A stretch of 64,000 nt of DNA from Oceanobacillus oncorhynchi. Its GTDB lineage: Bacteria > Bacillota > Bacilli > Bacillales > Amphibacillaceae. Below, in pieces: positions 1 through 11,365 of this stretch (within the stretch, counting starts at the first letter, position 1; every line of letters begins with the position of its first letter). A program made the translations under genes and the position numbers. The notes below the pieces were generated by a model. The model saw nothing but the letters and a program-made list of their open reading frames with translations, did no database searches and was not told the origin of the DNA. The DNA is taken from assembly GCF_000821065.1 (NCBI RefSeq), contig NZ_CDGG01000001.1, positions 1 to 64,000 on the forward strand, read 5' to 3'.

Positions 1-145
1 AAAAGTGTTTGAAACATTAGCTTTCAGAAGTCAACTTCTGACTTATTTTTTAAGAAAAACGAGGTTGTCTTTCTTCTTTCGTACTGGTTGTTTTGTTCAG
101 TTTTCAAAGAGCAATTTGTTTCTGTCGCTGTTTCAAATTGGCGAC
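1..145 (-). other. Leader of an rRNA operon cut off by the left window edge
   Basis: Read on the minus strand, this stretch lies downstream of two strong promoters and runs off the left edge. It contains TGCTCTTTGAAAACTGAACA, with the boxA antitermination core TGCTCTTT at 106-113, typical of Bacillus pre-rRNA leaders and spacers. A perfect 7-bp hairpin at 24-41 (TCAGAAG and its complement) may be a processing stem. In B. subtilis an rrn operon follows lysS at this place. No mature rRNA sequence is inside the window, so the operon itself is inferred. Confidence 0.8.
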
Positions 146-151
146 TTTATT

Positions 152-286
152 AATTTATCATATCTGCAATTCGTTGTCAACAACTTTTTAAAATTTATTT
201 TGTTGTTAATCTGTTGAATCGTTTGTGTGATGCGCATTGCGTTATGCAACGATAATTAATTTATCATGATTCCAAACCGAAAGCAA
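152..286 (-). promoter_or_regulatory. Tandem rrn promoters P1 and P2
   Basis: P1 has -35 TTGCTT (281-286), a 17-bp spacer and -10 TAAATT (258-263). P2 has -35 TTGACA (175-180), 17 bp and -10 TAAATT (152-157). Both carry TGA directly before the -10, and both point left into the boxA leader. Twin sigma-A promoters about 106 bp apart are the usual Bacillus rrn design. The start sites are inferred. Confidence 0.75.
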
Positions 287-417
287 GTCTTTTTTTAAAT
301 AAAATAGTACAAGTTAAATATTTCTATAATTCATTTTATTGAAGCAGTTTTAAAACCCCTTAATAAATCACTATTCTCAAAGGTTTTCCTCTCTTTCACT
401 CCCTTACGTATACATAC

Positions 418-456
418 AAAAGCACCGACAGAAGAGTAACCTTCCAGCGGTGCTTT
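418..456 (-). terminator. Intrinsic terminator of lysS
   Basis: A 9-bp stem, AAAGCACCG with CGGTGCTTT, is followed on the minus strand by a short U-run. It sits 22 bp after the lysS stop codon. Confidence 0.8.
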
Positions 457-477
457 CAACAATAATATAATGGTTAA

Positions 478-1980
<1,503 letters not shown>

Positions 1981-2076
1981 TTAATTATGATATCTTCTAA
2001 CCTTGTCATTAAAACAGTTATTGCTTTATCATCACGGAGAATCACCCGTGAAACTCCCACGGAATGAAGCTTCGTT

Positions 2077-2577
2077 TTATATTTCTGTCTTCCACAGTCT
2101 GACGTCCGCCTTATCCTTCTCTGGAAGTTCTTCTAAATAGGCTTCTACAGTCTTCTTTTGTACAGGTACAACAAAACCCGGAGCGATTTCTGCTAATGGA
2201 ATTAATACAAAAGCCCGCTCATGCATGCGGGGATGCGGTATAATCAATCTTTCTACTGTACTATTTTCATAATTAAATGTCAAAATGTCAAGGTCAATCG
2301 TCCGCGGACCGAATCGGATATCACGTTTTCTGCCGAGTTCTTTTTCAATCTGCTGACAAGCCTCAAGCAGATCCATGGATGATAAATTTGTTTGAAGCGC
2401 TAATACCATATTTAAAAAATCTCCCTGGTCCTGGTATCCAACCGGCGCAGTTTCATATATAGAAGATTTTTTTTGGATAGAGATATATTCATTTGTCTCT
2501 AATAAGTCTAATGCTTGCGTCAGATGTTCTTCTCTCGGTTCAATATTTGTTCCGAGAGCAATAAATGCTTGATTCAT
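2077..2577 (-). CDS. folK: 6-hydroxymethyl-7,8-dihydropterin pyrophosphokinase
   Basis: Transfers pyrophosphate from ATP to 6-hydroxymethyl-dihydropterin, the step before dihydropteroate synthesis in the folate pathway. It has 166 residues, typical of HPPK. Visible family motifs are ALGTNIEPRE at the N-terminus, the ETAPVGYQDQGDFLN segment and the signature KRDIRFGPRTIDLDIL, with IPHPRMHERAFVL after it. The start overlaps the folB stop by 4 bp (ATGA), so the two genes are translationally coupled downstream of folP. A small CACGG/CCGTG hairpin lies between folK and lysS. Confidence 0.96.
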   Translation of the reverse strand: MNQAFIALGTNIEPREEHLTQALDLLETNEYISIQKKSSIYETAPVGYQDQGDFLNMVLALQTNLSSMDLLEACQQIEKELGRKRDIRFGPRTIDLDILTFNYENSTVERLIIPHPRMHERAFVLIPLAEIAPGFVVPVQKKTVEAYLEELPEKDKADVRLWKTEI

Positions 2578-2939
2578 TTCGTTCTCTCCCTATAAATTTC
2601 TACAGCTACCGATTCATAGTAGCCCCGAATCGGTGGATCCGGCTTTGTTAGACGGATGGAACATGCCTCCAATTGTTCAAAAGAAGTAAAGAGCTCATCT
2701 GCAATTGCTTCTGCCACCGCTTCAATCAAATGAAACCTTTCCCCCTCTACGACATGCTTTATTTTTTCATATGCTTCCCCATAGTGAACGGAGTCCTCCA
2801 TTGCATCAGACTGTCCCGCCTTCTTTAAAGACAGGTACAGGTCAGCATCCACATAAAAACGCTGCCCCAACGTATTTTCTTCAGGTAACAGCCCGTGATA
2901 TCCATAAAACTGCATTCGTTTTAGAATAATTTTGTCCAT
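2574..2939 (-). CDS. folB: Dihydroneopterin aldolase
   Basis: Cleaves 7,8-dihydroneopterin to 6-hydroxymethyl-dihydropterin and glycolaldehyde in folate synthesis. The 121-residue length matches FolB. The N-terminal FYGYHGLLPEE carries the conserved Tyr-His-Gly, and LTKPDPPIRGYYESVAVEI near the end holds the conserved Lys-Pro. It lies between folP and folK in the same order as in other bacilli, with a 4-bp overlap into folK. Confidence 0.96.
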   Translation of the reverse strand: MDKIILKRMQFYGYHGLLPEENTLGQRFYVDADLYLSLKKAGQSDAMEDSVHYGEAYEKIKHVVEGERFHLIEAVAEAIADELFTSFEQLEACSIRLTKPDPPIRGYYESVAVEIYRERTK

Positions 2940-2987
2940 CCTTGTCCATCCTTTCTTTAAACATGCTCTCTCCTCTATTCCTATCCC

Positions 2988-3809
2988 TTACAGATTCGTA
3001 TAATAAATCGCATCTGCTACTTTTGCCGCTTCCAGGTTCGCCTTTACATCATGTACACGAACAATACGGGCGCCTTTAGCAATTCCAATTACTGTCGTTG
3101 CTGCCGTCCCGATATCTCTTTGATTTGCAGGAACATCTAAAATATCACCAATAAATCTTTTACGGGATGCTGCCAAAAGCAGCGGATAACCAAATATATT
3201 CAGCTCTTGCAGTTCTTTAATCATATATTGATTCTGCTCCATTGTTTTTGCAAAGCCGATACCTGGGTCAAGAATAATCTGTTTATCCTCTACACCGGCT
3301 TGTTTAGCAATAGAAACACTTGCTTGTAAGTCTGCTTTCACATCCGAAATAAAGTCCCCATAGTCCATATCCGTTCGATTATGCATAAGAATAATGGGCA
3401 CCTGATAACGGGCAGCAACCGCAGCAATTTCCGGTTCTTTTTTTGCTCCCCAAATATCATTTATCATAGAAGCGCCGGCTTTTACTGCTTGCTCTGCTAC
3501 AGATGCTTTAAATGTATCCACGGATATAGGTATCTGCAAATCATTTTTTAACGCTTCAATAACCGGGATAATACGCTCTGCTTCTTCTTCCGCACTGACA
3601 GGAGTATGGCCCGGCCTGGTGGATTCTCCGCCGATATCAATGATATCCGCCCCTTCTTTCTCCATTTTCTTCGCCGCGGCAGCCGCCTTTTCAATATCTG
3701 TATATCGTCCCCCGTCCGAGAAGGAATCCGGCGTCACATTTAATATCCCCATAATATGCGTCCGTTTATTTAAATCTAATTGAAACTCTTTTGCCTGCAT
3801 CACTTGCAT
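2988..3809 (-). CDS. folP: Dihydropteroate synthase
   Basis: Condenses hydroxymethyl-dihydropterin pyrophosphate with p-aminobenzoate to give dihydropteroate; it is the sulfonamide target (sul). It has 273 residues, a TIM-barrel fold, and both family signatures: MGILNVTPDSFSDGG (about residues 19-33) and DIGGESTRPG (about 58-67). AAGGGG precedes the ATG. It heads the folP-folB-folK cluster. In B. subtilis the pABA genes pabB-pabA-pabC sit just upstream. They are absent here, with only the cysK terminator between cysK and folP, so pABA must be made elsewhere or imported. Confidence 0.97.
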   Translation of the reverse strand: MQVMQAKEFQLDLNKRTHIMGILNVTPDSFSDGGRYTDIEKAAAAAKKMEKEGADIIDIGGESTRPGHTPVSAEEEAERIIPVIEALKNDLQIPISVDTFKASVAEQAVKAGASMINDIWGAKKEPEIAAVAARYQVPIILMHNRTDMDYGDFISDVKADLQASVSIAKQAGVEDKQIILDPGIGFAKTMEQNQYMIKELQELNIFGYPLLLAASRKRFIGDILDVPANQRDIGTAATTVIGIAKGARIVRVHDVKANLEAAKVADAIYYTNL

Positions 3810-3907
3810 TATCCGCCCCTTCTCTGTTAAAAATATATCTATTCTACATCCTACCCTAAGAAGGTAAAGAACAAAAGTGGAAAGCGCTGGTTAAGAAAGA
3901 TTAACGT

Positions 3908-3944
3908 AAAAAAGGAACCAGCTTCAATACGGCTGATTCCTTTT
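3908..3944 (-). terminator. Intrinsic terminator of cysK
   Basis: An 11-bp stem (AAGGAATCAGC paired with GCTGGTTCCTT, one G-U pair) is followed by a U-run on the minus strand. It separates cysK from the folate genes. Confidence 0.85.
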
Positions 3945-3956
3945 ACATTCCGAGAT

Positions 3957-4886
3957 TTATTTTTCGTCTTCAAATTGATACAGCGCTGTAGATAGGTACC
4001 GCTCTCCGTTATCAGGAAGGACGGCAAGAACCTTCTTTCCTTTTCCTAAGTCTTTCGCTACTTTTAGTGCTGCAGCAACCGCTGCTCCAGAAGAAATTCC
4101 TCCCAGAATTCCATTTGTAGTAGCAACTTTACGCGCTGTTTCAAAGGATTCTTCATTTCCGACCGGAAGTACCTCATCATAAATTGATGTATCAAGCACT
4201 TCTGGTTTGAAGCCTGCGCCAATTCCCTGAATTTTATGAGGTCCAGGATTTCCACCTGAAAGCACCGGGGAATCCTTTGGCTCCACAGCATAAATTTTAA
4301 TACCGTCAAAATGTTCCCTTAGCACTTTCCCTGCACCAGTAATTGTTCCGCCGGTACCAATACCGGAAATAAAAGCATCTAATCCATCTGACATCTGCTC
4401 TACAATTTCTTTACCAGTTGTTTTTGCATGAATTTCCGGGTTAGCTGGATTATTAAATTGCTGCGGCATAAAATAACCGTTTTCTTCTTGTAATTCCTTC
4501 GCTTTGGCAATGGCACCCTTCATTCCTTCCGCTCCTGGAGTTAAAACTAACTTCGCTCCATACGCCTTCAATAAATTACGACGTTCTTGACTCATTGTAT
4601 CCGGCATAACCAGAATCGCCTGATATCCTTTAGCAGTAGCAACCATTGCCAAACCAATCCCGGTATTTCCGCTGGTTGGTTCAATGATGGTGTCACCTGG
4701 TTTTAATTCACCTGCATTCTCTGCAGCTTCTACCATCGCAGCTGCAATGCGGTCTTTCACCGAGCTTCCCGGATTCATAAATTCTAATTTAACATATACA
4801 TCTGCACTATTCTCATCCGCTACATTATGAAGCTTTACAATCGGTGTTCCTCCAATTAAACCTGCAATATTATTAACGACTGTCAT
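3957..4886 (-). CDS. cysK: Cysteine synthase (O-acetylserine thiol-lyase)
   Basis: A PLP enzyme that makes L-cysteine from O-acetylserine and sulfide. It has 309 residues, the family length. The PLP lysine is in [11 protein letters not shown] (about residue 43), followed by the substrate loop [12 protein letters not shown] and the phosphate-binding [10 protein letters not shown] loop. AGGAGG precedes the ATG. It is a single-gene unit with its own promoter (4930-4958) and terminator (3908-3944). Confidence 0.97.
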   Translation of the reverse strand: MTVVNNIAGLIGGTPIVKLHNVADENSADVYVKLEFMNPGSSVKDRIAAAMVEAAENAGELKPGDTIIEPTSGNTGIGLAMVATAKGYQAILVMPDTMSQERRNLLKAYGAKLVLTPGAEGMKGAIAKAKELQEENGYFMPQQFNNPANPEIHAKTTGKEIVEQMSDGLDAFISGIGTGGTITGAGKVLREHFDGIKIYAVEPKDSPVLSGGNPGPHKIQGIGAGFKPEVLDTSIYDEVLPVGNEESFETARKVATTNGILGGISSGAAVAAALKVAKDLGKGKKVLAVLPDNGERYLSTALYQFEDEK

Positions 4887-4929
4887 ATAACTCCTCCTAA
4901 TACCAAGTATTTTTATATGATTTATATAT

Positions 4930-4958
4930 AATGTATTGCTTTCTTAAGAAAATGTCAA
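4930..4958 (-). promoter_or_regulatory. cysK promoter with a palindrome in the spacer
   Basis: TTGACA (4953-4958), 17 bp, TACATT (4930-4935) form a near-consensus sigma-A promoter facing cysK. The spacer contains the 12-bp palindrome TTTCTTAAGAAA, well placed for a repressor. In B. subtilis cysK is repressed by CymR. Whether this palindrome is a CymR site is inference. Confidence 0.65.
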
Positions 4959-5076
4959 TCCTAAATGCGAAAAAAACGCCTATTTTTCTAATCTAAAAGC
5001 AATATACGAATTTGTCGTCCGATTTTAGCTGCATCCAAAGCAGCTCGTCATGTTTCCATTTTTATCAATGTACCAC

Positions 5077-5952
5077 CTATGATTGCTTAAGTTCTTCTAG
5101 CTCTTCTTCTGTAAAATGGTAGTGTTCATTACAAAAATGGCAGGTTGCTTCTGCTCCGTGATCTTCATCGATCATTAGCTGGATTTCTTCATTACCTAAC
5201 CCAATGATAGCATTAGCAAGTCTCTCTTTCGAACATTTGCATTGAAATTCAATTGGCATTTTCTCCAATATATTTACATTTTCTTCGTCAAACAAGGTAT
5301 ATAGAATTTCTTCTGGTGTTTTTCCTTCCCGGATCAGCGTAGAAATAGCAGGGAAAGACTGAATACGGTCTTCCAGCCGTTCAATCACCGCTTCATCCGC
5401 TCCTGGCATTACTTGTACGATAAAACCGCCTGCCGCTAAAATACTCAAGTCCGGGTTAACCAGAACCCCTGCGCCTACTGCGGATGGAACCTGTTCAGAG
5501 GTTGCAAAATAATACGTGAAATCTTCACTTATTTCTCCAGAAACAATCGGTGTTTCACCGGTGAAATAGTCTTTCATCCCTAAATCCTTGATAACGCTCA
5601 GATTCCCCTCTGTCCCGACTGCTCTAGCCACATCCAGCTTTCCTTTATCATTTAAATCAAAATCGACATGCGGGTTTGTAACATAGCCGCGAACGTGACC
5701 TTTACCATCTCCATCAGCAACAATAGCTCCAGTTGGTCCATTTCCCATTACTTTTACGGTAACGGAGTCGTCCCCTTTTAACATTGCTCCCATCATTGCT
5801 GTTACCGTTATGGTACGTCCAAGTGCTGCAGAAGCTGTTGCCCATGTATCCTGTCTCCGGCGAGCTTCCTCCACTGTTTCTGTCGACGTAATAGCATATG
5901 CTCGGATCATGCCATCATAGGTTGTCGCTTTAATTAAATAATCCTTCACCAT
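5077..5952 (-). CDS. hslO: Redox-regulated chaperone Hsp33
   Basis: A holdase chaperone activated by oxidative unfolding, which protects cytosolic proteins. It is about 291 residues. The C-terminal zinc switch is visible as a CxC (CKCSKE) and a CxxC (CHFCNE) about 30 residues apart. The frame has three in-line ATGs. The third (5952) has the best distance, 7 nt, from GGAGG, giving [14 protein letters not shown]. It lies 14 bp downstream of coaX, as in B. subtilis. The yacD (PrsA-like) gene that usually separates hslO from cysK is absent. Confidence 0.95.
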   Translation of the reverse strand: MVKDYLIKATTYDGMIRAYAITSTETVEEARRRQDTWATASAALGRTITVTAMMGAMLKGDDSVTVKVMGNGPTGAIVADGDGKGHVRGYVTNPHVDFDLNDKGKLDVARAVGTEGNLSVIKDLGMKDYFTGETPIVSGEISEDFTYYFATSEQVPSAVGAGVLVNPDLSILAAGGFIVQVMPGADEAVIERLEDRIQSFPAISTLIREGKTPEEILYTLFDEENVNILEKMPIEFQCKCSKERLANAIIGLGNEEIQLMIDEDHGAEATCHFCNEHYHFTEEELEELKQS

Positions 5953-5966
5953 CATCATTCCTCCGT

Positions 5967-6737
5967 TTATTGATAATACTTTTTATAAATAAGATACAGC
6001 CCATTCAACGTGAGATAGGGCTCGACAGCATCTATGGTTTCTGATTCATGTGCAATAAGTTTAGACAAACCACCCGTTGCGATAACCGTTGAGTTTGTCC
6101 CTTTTTCTTGTTGTATTCGTTTGACCAGCCCATCAATTTGACCAATGTACCCGTAAAATACACCAGATGTCATTGCCTCAACAGTAGAAGAACCAATCAC
6201 ACGCTGCGGTTTCTGAATCTCAATTTTCGGCAGCTTCGAAGCTCTTGTGTTCAGCGCCTCCATCGAAATATTTACACCCGGGGTAATAATCCCGCCAGCA
6301 TACCTTGCTTCTTCATCCACATAGCAGTAAGTTGTCGCTGTCCCAAAATCAATGATGATTAGCGGTGCTCCGTATTTTTCAATACCTGCTATAGCATTAA
6401 CAATCCGGTCCGCCCCAACTTCAGACGGATTTGGATAATTCATCTTAATTAGCTTATCATAAGAAGTTTTCCCGATAACCACAGGTTCTATATCAAAATA
6501 ATCGCGGCTCATTTTTTCTAACGCAAACATAATAGGCGGTACAACGGAAGAAATAATCACCCCGGTGATTTCTTTAAAATGAACCCCTTTATATTCAAAT
6601 AAAGAATGGACAAGCATGCCAAATTCATCTTCTGTTTTATACCGGTCGGTTTTTATCCGCCAGTGATGAATTAATTTATCATTATCAAAAACACCCAGAA
6701 CTGTATTGGTATTCCCTACATCAAGAACAAATAACAT
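5967..6737 (-). CDS. coaX: Type III pantothenate kinase
   Basis: Phosphorylates pantothenate, the first step of coenzyme A synthesis. It has 256 residues with the ASKHA fold: the N-terminal phosphate loop [12 protein letters not shown] (about residues 6-17), the acidic [13 protein letters not shown] segment and [11 protein letters not shown] (about 130) are typical of CoaX and unlike CoaA. It forms a probable two-gene unit with hslO, 14 bp apart. The ftsH terminator lies upstream, so the pair needs its own promoter. Confidence 0.96.
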   Translation of the reverse strand: MLFVLDVGNTNTVLGVFDNDKLIHHWRIKTDRYKTEDEFGMLVHSLFEYKGVHFKEITGVIISSVVPPIMFALEKMSRDYFDIEPVVIGKTSYDKLIKMNYPNPSEVGADRIVNAIAGIEKYGAPLIIIDFGTATTYCYVDEEARYAGGIITPGVNISMEALNTRASKLPKIEIQKPQRVIGSSTVEAMTSGVFYGYIGQIDGLVKRIQQEKGTNSTVIATGGLSKLIAHESETIDAVEPYLTLNGLYLIYKKYYQ

Positions 6738-6824
6738 CTGTCACCATACCTTCCTTTGTTTCTCTAAAATTTAATATAACATACTTCTTTTCAGGAAAAA
6801 CCAAAAAAGCATCCGTCCAATGAA

Positions 6825-6861
6825 CAAAAAGAAGCAGCCTTTCTATTCCTTTGGCTGCTTC
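6825..6861 (-). terminator. Intrinsic terminator of ftsH
   Basis: A perfect 9-bp GAAGCAGCC/GGCTGCTTC stem is followed by five Us on the minus strand, 24 bp past the ftsH stop. Confidence 0.88.
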
Positions 6862-6884
6862 CTTTCTATATCTTTTCCAATCCT

Positions 6885-8939
6885 TTAGTTTTTACGATCA
6901 GAATCGGAGTCATCTTCCTTATTATCATCCGTGTGATCTGTTTCTTTTTCTTCAGAACCACCGCCCATAATCGGGTCGTTAATATAAGAGTCGGATTTCT
7001 TTTCCTCTCTTTCTTTTGCTTCTTCAAAAGAAAGACCTTTTTTATCCTCATCCTCTTTTTCTTCCTTCGAATGGATGCTTACCTTCACATCATCTGAATC
7101 CTCTTCCGGTTCAGGAAGCGTTCCATTTTCAAAAAGAGACTTGATTTGTTTCGCATCGAGTGTTTCTACTTCTAATAATGTTTTTGCAAGCAATTCTAAT
7201 TGCTCTCTATGCTCTGTAAGAATACGTTTTGCACGGTCATAACAGTAATTAATGAAATTTTGCATTTCCTTATCGATATCCTGTGCAATCGCATCCGAAT
7301 AGGTCTGTTCATTTTGAATGTCTCGACCAAGGAATACATTCCCGCCACCGCCGCTGCTGAATTGAAGCGGACCAATCTTATCACTCATACCGAATTCGGT
7401 TATCATCTTATGAGCAATACCTGTTGCACGCTGGAAGTCATTCGAAGCACCTGTACTCACTTCGCCAAAAATGATTTCTTCTGCAACACGTCCGCCCAGT
7501 AAACCAGTGATTTTATCAAACAGCTCTGGTTTTGTCATGAAGTAACGGTCTTCCCTTGGAAGCATCACCGCATAACCGCCGGCTTGGCCACGAGGAACGA
7601 TGGTAACTTTGTGAACCACATCTGCATCATCAAGAACCATCCCGATAACGGTATGACCACTCTCATGATAAGCAACGATATTTCTTTCTTTTTCAGAAAT
7701 AACTCTGCTTTTCTTCGCAGGTCCCGCAATCACACGGTCAATGGCTTCATCGATATCCAGCTGACTGATTTTCTTACGGTCAGCTCTTGCTGCAATTAAT
7801 GCTGCTTCATTGAGTAAGTTCTCTAAATCCGCACCTGAGAAGCCTGGTGTACGCATAGCAATCGTTTTTAAATCTACTGTATCTTCCAACGGTTTATTTT
7901 GAGCGTGAACACCAAGAACCGCTTCACGGCCTTTGACATCTGGACGATCTACCATAATCTGCCTGTCAAAACGCCCTGGACGCAATAGGGCCGGGTCAAG
8001 AATATCAGCACGGTTTGTTGCAGCAATCATGATAATACCTTCATTCGCTCCAAATCCATCCATTTCCACCAATAGCTGGTTTAATGTTTGCTCACGTTCA
8101 TCATGTCCACCGCCAAGACCAGCTCCACGCTGACGACCGACTGCATCAATCTCATCAATAAAGATGATACATGGCGAATTTTTCTTCGCATTTTCAAATA
8201 AGTCACGGACACGGGACGCACCGACACCAACGAACATCTCTACGAAATCAGAACCACTGATAGAGAAAAATGGTGTTCCCGCTTCACCAGCAACTGCTTT
8301 TGCTAATAAAGTTTTACCAGTACCTGGAGGTCCGACAAGAAGTACACCTTTTGGAATACGTGCGCCTACTTGTGAGAATTTGCGCGGATCTTTTAAGAAT
8401 TCCACAACCTCGACAAGCTCTTGTTTCTCTTCATCGGCACCAGCGACATCTTTAAAGCGGACTTTTTTCTTATCTTCAGAGTACATTTTTGCCTTACTCT
8501 TACCGAAGTTCATCACACGGCCGCCGCCACCGCCGCCTTGCGCCTGGCTAAGAATGAACAGTAAGAATAGACCAATCAATAAGAATGGAATGATTCCAGT
8601 TAAGAATGTGAGCCAAGGACTAGGCTGCTCTTCCTCTTCCACCGTTAATTCACTTTGCTCGCTTGCACTATTTGTAATTTGTGAAACAAGTGCTTCATTA
8701 TCCGGTACCTGAGCAACAAATTCTGTCTCATCGTCCATTAATGTACCCGTCAAACGGATGATACCATGTGACGGCTGAAAGGTCAGTTCTTTAATCTCAC
8801 CATTATTTAAAGCATTCATAAATTGCTGTACATCATACTGCTCCTGATCTTCACTTGGATTGTTAAATACTCCGATTACACCAATAATGATTATAAATAA
8901 GAGCATCCATACGAAGACCTTACGAAATATCTGATTCAT
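6885..8939 (-). CDS. ftsH: ATP-dependent membrane zinc protease FtsH
   Basis: A membrane-anchored AAA+ protease for membrane-protein quality control and stress response, needed for normal sporulation in B. subtilis. At 684 residues it is somewhat long because of a highly charged, Asp/Glu/Lys-rich tail. Features in order: a membrane helix at about residues 8-25, an extracytoplasmic segment, a second helix at about 110-130, a Gly-rich linker, Walker A GPPGTGKT (about 205), Walker B IIFIDEID, the SRH arginine region [14 protein letters not shown], and the HESGH zinc site (about 430). GGAGGAGG precedes the ATG. The hpt-ftsH order is standard. Confidence 0.98.
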   Translation of the reverse strand: MNQIFRKVFVWMLLFIIIIGVIGVFNNPSEDQEQYDVQQFMNALNNGEIKELTFQPSHGIIRLTGTLMDDETEFVAQVPDNEALVSQITNSASEQSELTVEEEEQPSPWLTFLTGIIPFLLIGLFLLFILSQAQGGGGGGRVMNFGKSKAKMYSEDKKKVRFKDVAGADEEKQELVEVVEFLKDPRKFSQVGARIPKGVLLVGPPGTGKTLLAKAVAGEAGTPFFSISGSDFVEMFVGVGASRVRDLFENAKKNSPCIIFIDEIDAVGRQRGAGLGGGHDEREQTLNQLLVEMDGFGANEGIIMIAATNRADILDPALLRPGRFDRQIMVDRPDVKGREAVLGVHAQNKPLEDTVDLKTIAMRTPGFSGADLENLLNEAALIAARADRKKISQLDIDEAIDRVIAGPAKKSRVISEKERNIVAYHESGHTVIGMVLDDADVVHKVTIVPRGQAGGYAVMLPREDRYFMTKPELFDKITGLLGGRVAEEIIFGEVSTGASNDFQRATGIAHKMITEFGMSDKIGPLQFSSGGGGNVFLGRDIQNEQTYSDAIAQDIDKEMQNFINYCYDRAKRILTEHREQLELLAKTLLEVETLDAKQIKSLFENGTLPEPEEDSDDVKVSIHSKEEKEDEDKKGLSFEEAKEREEKKSDSYINDPIMGGGSEEKETDHTDDNKEDDSDSDRKN

Positions 8940-9247
8940 TGCTTACCTCCTCCCAAATGGGGAAAAACTATAGTAAATCGTATCATAGTAAAATCGCTTT
9001 ATACAAATAATTTAACCATTTTTGACGAATTATTTTTTTGGAATGTTTAAGAAATCCGATAAATATAATCATACGCTTGGAACATCCGCATGTATGAAAG
9101 AAATTATTGCAAAAACCCGGATGATATCGTCCAAGATGATTTTTCAAATACATGCATTGCCCGCAAAGTAAAAAATCTATTTTATGCGGGCTTTCTTTTA
9201 CAGCCTGTCCCTTCCCAAGCGCGGCTTCTTCCTTTTCATTTTCTCCA
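8940..9247. other. 308-bp hpt-ftsH spacer
   Basis: It holds the ftsH promoter near the ftsH end and a 7-bp GCCCGCA/TGCGGGC hairpin with an AT-rich loop at about 9160-9194. There is no clear U-run on the minus strand, so read-through from hpt is possible. An overlapping Cys-rich frame is discussed in the findings. No gene is firmly supported. Confidence 0.6.
8977..9006 (-). promoter_or_regulatory. Probable ftsH promoter
   Basis: TTGTAT (9001-9006), 18 bp, TACGAT (8977-8982) point at ftsH, with TGA before the -10. The transcript would have a leader of about 30 nt. Confidence 0.5.
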
Positions 9248-9802
9248 TCAGCCGCCATAAATTTCTGGCTTAAGAACACCGATATACGAAAGGTTTCGAT
9301 ATTTTTCTGCATAATCTAAACCGTAGCCGACAACAAATTCATCCGGAACTTCAAAACCAATTAAATCTGCTTTAATATCTGCTGTTCTTCCAGCCGGTTT
9401 ATCAAGAAGTGTCACGATCTTAATGGAATTTGCTTTACGATATTTAAACAGGTCTACTAAGTAGTTCAATGTCAGTCCGCTGTCAATAATGTCCTCAACA
9501 ATAATTAAATCGCGGCCCTCTACTTTTGTATTCAAGTCCTTCAGGATTTTTACTTCTCCTGTGGAGGATGTGCCGCCGTCATAGCTGGATACATCCATAA
9601 AATCCATTTCTAAATGGATTTCTGTATGCCGAAGAATATCTGACATAAACGGCAATGCACCTTTTAACACGCCAATAGCCAAGGGAAATTTGCCCTCGTA
9701 TTCTTCTGTTAATATTGCACCGAGCTCCTTGCATTTTTTTTGAATTTCTTCCTCGCTTACCAAGATTTTTTCAATCTCATTATGAATTGTTTCCTGCGCC
9801 AT
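9248..9802 (-). CDS. hpt: Hypoxanthine-guanine phosphoribosyltransferase
   Basis: Salvages hypoxanthine and guanine to IMP and GMP using PRPP. At 184 residues it matches HprT. The PRPP-binding signature [19 protein letters not shown] (about residues 93-111) is intact, and [11 protein letters not shown] gives the N-terminal loop. It lies directly downstream of tilS, the conserved tilS-hpt-ftsH arrangement. In B. subtilis HprT and TilS interact with FtsH regulation; that is family knowledge, not seen here. Confidence 0.97.
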   Translation of the reverse strand: MAQETIHNEIEKILVSEEEIQKKCKELGAILTEEYEGKFPLAIGVLKGALPFMSDILRHTEIHLEMDFMDVSSYDGGTSSTGEVKILKDLNTKVEGRDLIIVEDIIDSGLTLNYLVDLFKYRKANSIKIVTLLDKPAGRTADIKADLIGFEVPDEFVVGYGLDYAEKYRNLSYIGVLKPEIYGG

Positions 9803-9823
9803 TTTTTCTCCTCCTAATCAGCG

Positions 9824-11206
9824 TCATGAGCTAATTTTCAGTTTTATATTCATTCCTTTACCATTTTGTGCAGTCTCCGCTTTTTTTAGACCGACGACCC
9901 ACAGGATCTCCTCTTTATCATCCACTATTATCGGCCAATTATCCCGCAGATTTTGGGGTATCTTCGCATCTATAAAAATATCCTTCAGCTTTTTTGAACC
10001 ATTTAGTCCCCTTACAGACATACGATCTCCCGCTCTTCTTACTCGGATATGTAGTGGTAATGAAATCGAATCTAGCGGAAAAACAAAGGTTGCTTCATCC
10101 TCTGCCGGGGCTTCTTTGATGATGGCAGCCTCAATCTTTGTGCCATCAGACAGCACCGTTTCACCTGGAACTGGCAATAAAGAGGGTTGAGCTGACTTTA
10201 CGGATGATTGATGACCAAATTGCAGATAAATCTTCCCATATATATTTGTCACACGGAGCCTTAACGGAAAATCAATACTTGTACTTCCATTTCGGCGTCT
10301 CAACAGGTCAAAAAAGTTTACTTCGTGGATATAAGATAGGTCTTTAGGCAAGGTTCCATATAGATAGTTTAATATTAGATGAAAGGCCCGTCTTTGTAAA
10401 GCCTGAGGAAGCTCTGAAAACGCTTCTGCTGCAAAACAAATTTCCCTTGTATCTTCCCGAAATTCCGCCACTTTTTCTACCATTTCCTTCGCCTGCTCCT
10501 GCAAGTATTGTTCGTCCTGGACTAACGTTTCGCTGAGCGTCTGAATGGTGTCTGCGATACGCGGATTTTTCTCCTTCAGCAGCGGGACGACGTTTTTCCG
10601 GTAATAATTTCTCGTATACGTATCATCCGCGTTCGTTTTATCGACCTGATAGCTCAATTGATACTTTTCCAAATAAGCCAGGATGTTATTCTTTGTCACC
10701 CCTAATAAAGGACGGATAATTTCACCGCCGGCAAAATCACGCCGCACGGGAATCCCTTTTAAAGCATTTGAGGTCGCCATTCTTACCATTCGCATAACCA
10801 TCGTTTCAATTTGATCATCAGCGTGATGTCCAAGAGCAAGCAGATCAGCTTTTTTCTCATGCATCAGATCCAAGTAAACATTATAGCGTAATTCACGTGC
10901 AGCAACCTCTTCACTGACACCCTTTTCCTTTTGATATTGTCTGACGTCCACCATTCTTTCCACGCAGGGTATTCCCCATTCCTGACAAGTATCTTTCACA
11001 AATTGACAATCGTCGACAGAATCTCCGTTACGCAGCTGATGATCTATGGTCACTGCTATAAGGCTTAATTCCCATTTGGATGAAATGTTGTTCAAGAAAT
11101 GTAATAGCGCAATCGAATCCGGTCCTCCTGAAACGCCGACAAGAACCGTTGCATGCTTTTGAATTAGGCGGTGCCTTCTGATAAATGCACACACTTCCTG
11201 CTCCAT
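9824..11206 (-). CDS. tilS: tRNA(Ile)-lysidine synthase
   Basis: Converts the wobble C of tRNA-Ile(CAT) to lysidine, changing its identity from Met to Ile. It has 460 residues. The N-terminal PP-loop ATPase motif VGVSGGPDSIALL (about residues 23-35) and HHADDQIETMVMR are typical. The middle TilS domain and the C-terminal substrate-binding domain (SLPLHIRVRRAGDRM, GLKKAE) follow. The stop codon is 22 bp from the hpt start, so the two are probably cotranscribed. Confidence 0.96.
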   Translation of the reverse strand: MEQEVCAFIRRHRLIQKHATVLVGVSGGPDSIALLHFLNNISSKWELSLIAVTIDHQLRNGDSVDDCQFVKDTCQEWGIPCVERMVDVRQYQKEKGVSEEVAARELRYNVYLDLMHEKKADLLALGHHADDQIETMVMRMVRMATSNALKGIPVRRDFAGGEIIRPLLGVTKNNILAYLEKYQLSYQVDKTNADDTYTRNYYRKNVVPLLKEKNPRIADTIQTLSETLVQDEQYLQEQAKEMVEKVAEFREDTREICFAAEAFSELPQALQRRAFHLILNYLYGTLPKDLSYIHEVNFFDLLRRRNGSTSIDFPLRLRVTNIYGKIYLQFGHQSSVKSAQPSLLPVPGETVLSDGTKIEAAIIKEAPAEDEATFVFPLDSISLPLHIRVRRAGDRMSVRGLNGSKKLKDIFIDAKIPQNLRDNWPIIVDDKEEILWVVGLKKAETAQNGKGMNIKLKISS

Positions 11207-11365
11207 CTCATTCCTCCTCCATCCATCGGTTCTGGCTCCCTATACGGTTAGGATAAAATTAGAAAAAAACCGTATTTTAACTATACTTCTATCATACTCC
11301 TTTTTGAGGAACGGTTCAAAAGAGAGGATGCAAAAAAGCATATTTTCAGTCGATCTTTTTTCAGT

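Noticed and set aside
5-217. 70-codon plus-strand frame at the left edge
   Set aside because: It lies across the rrn promoter and boxA leader read on the other strand; Phe/Leu-rich composition of non-coding AT-rich DNA.
8164-8712. 182-codon frame antisense to ftsH
   Set aside because: A mirror of the ftsH coding pattern; low-complexity Pro/Ser/Asn translation and no start signal.
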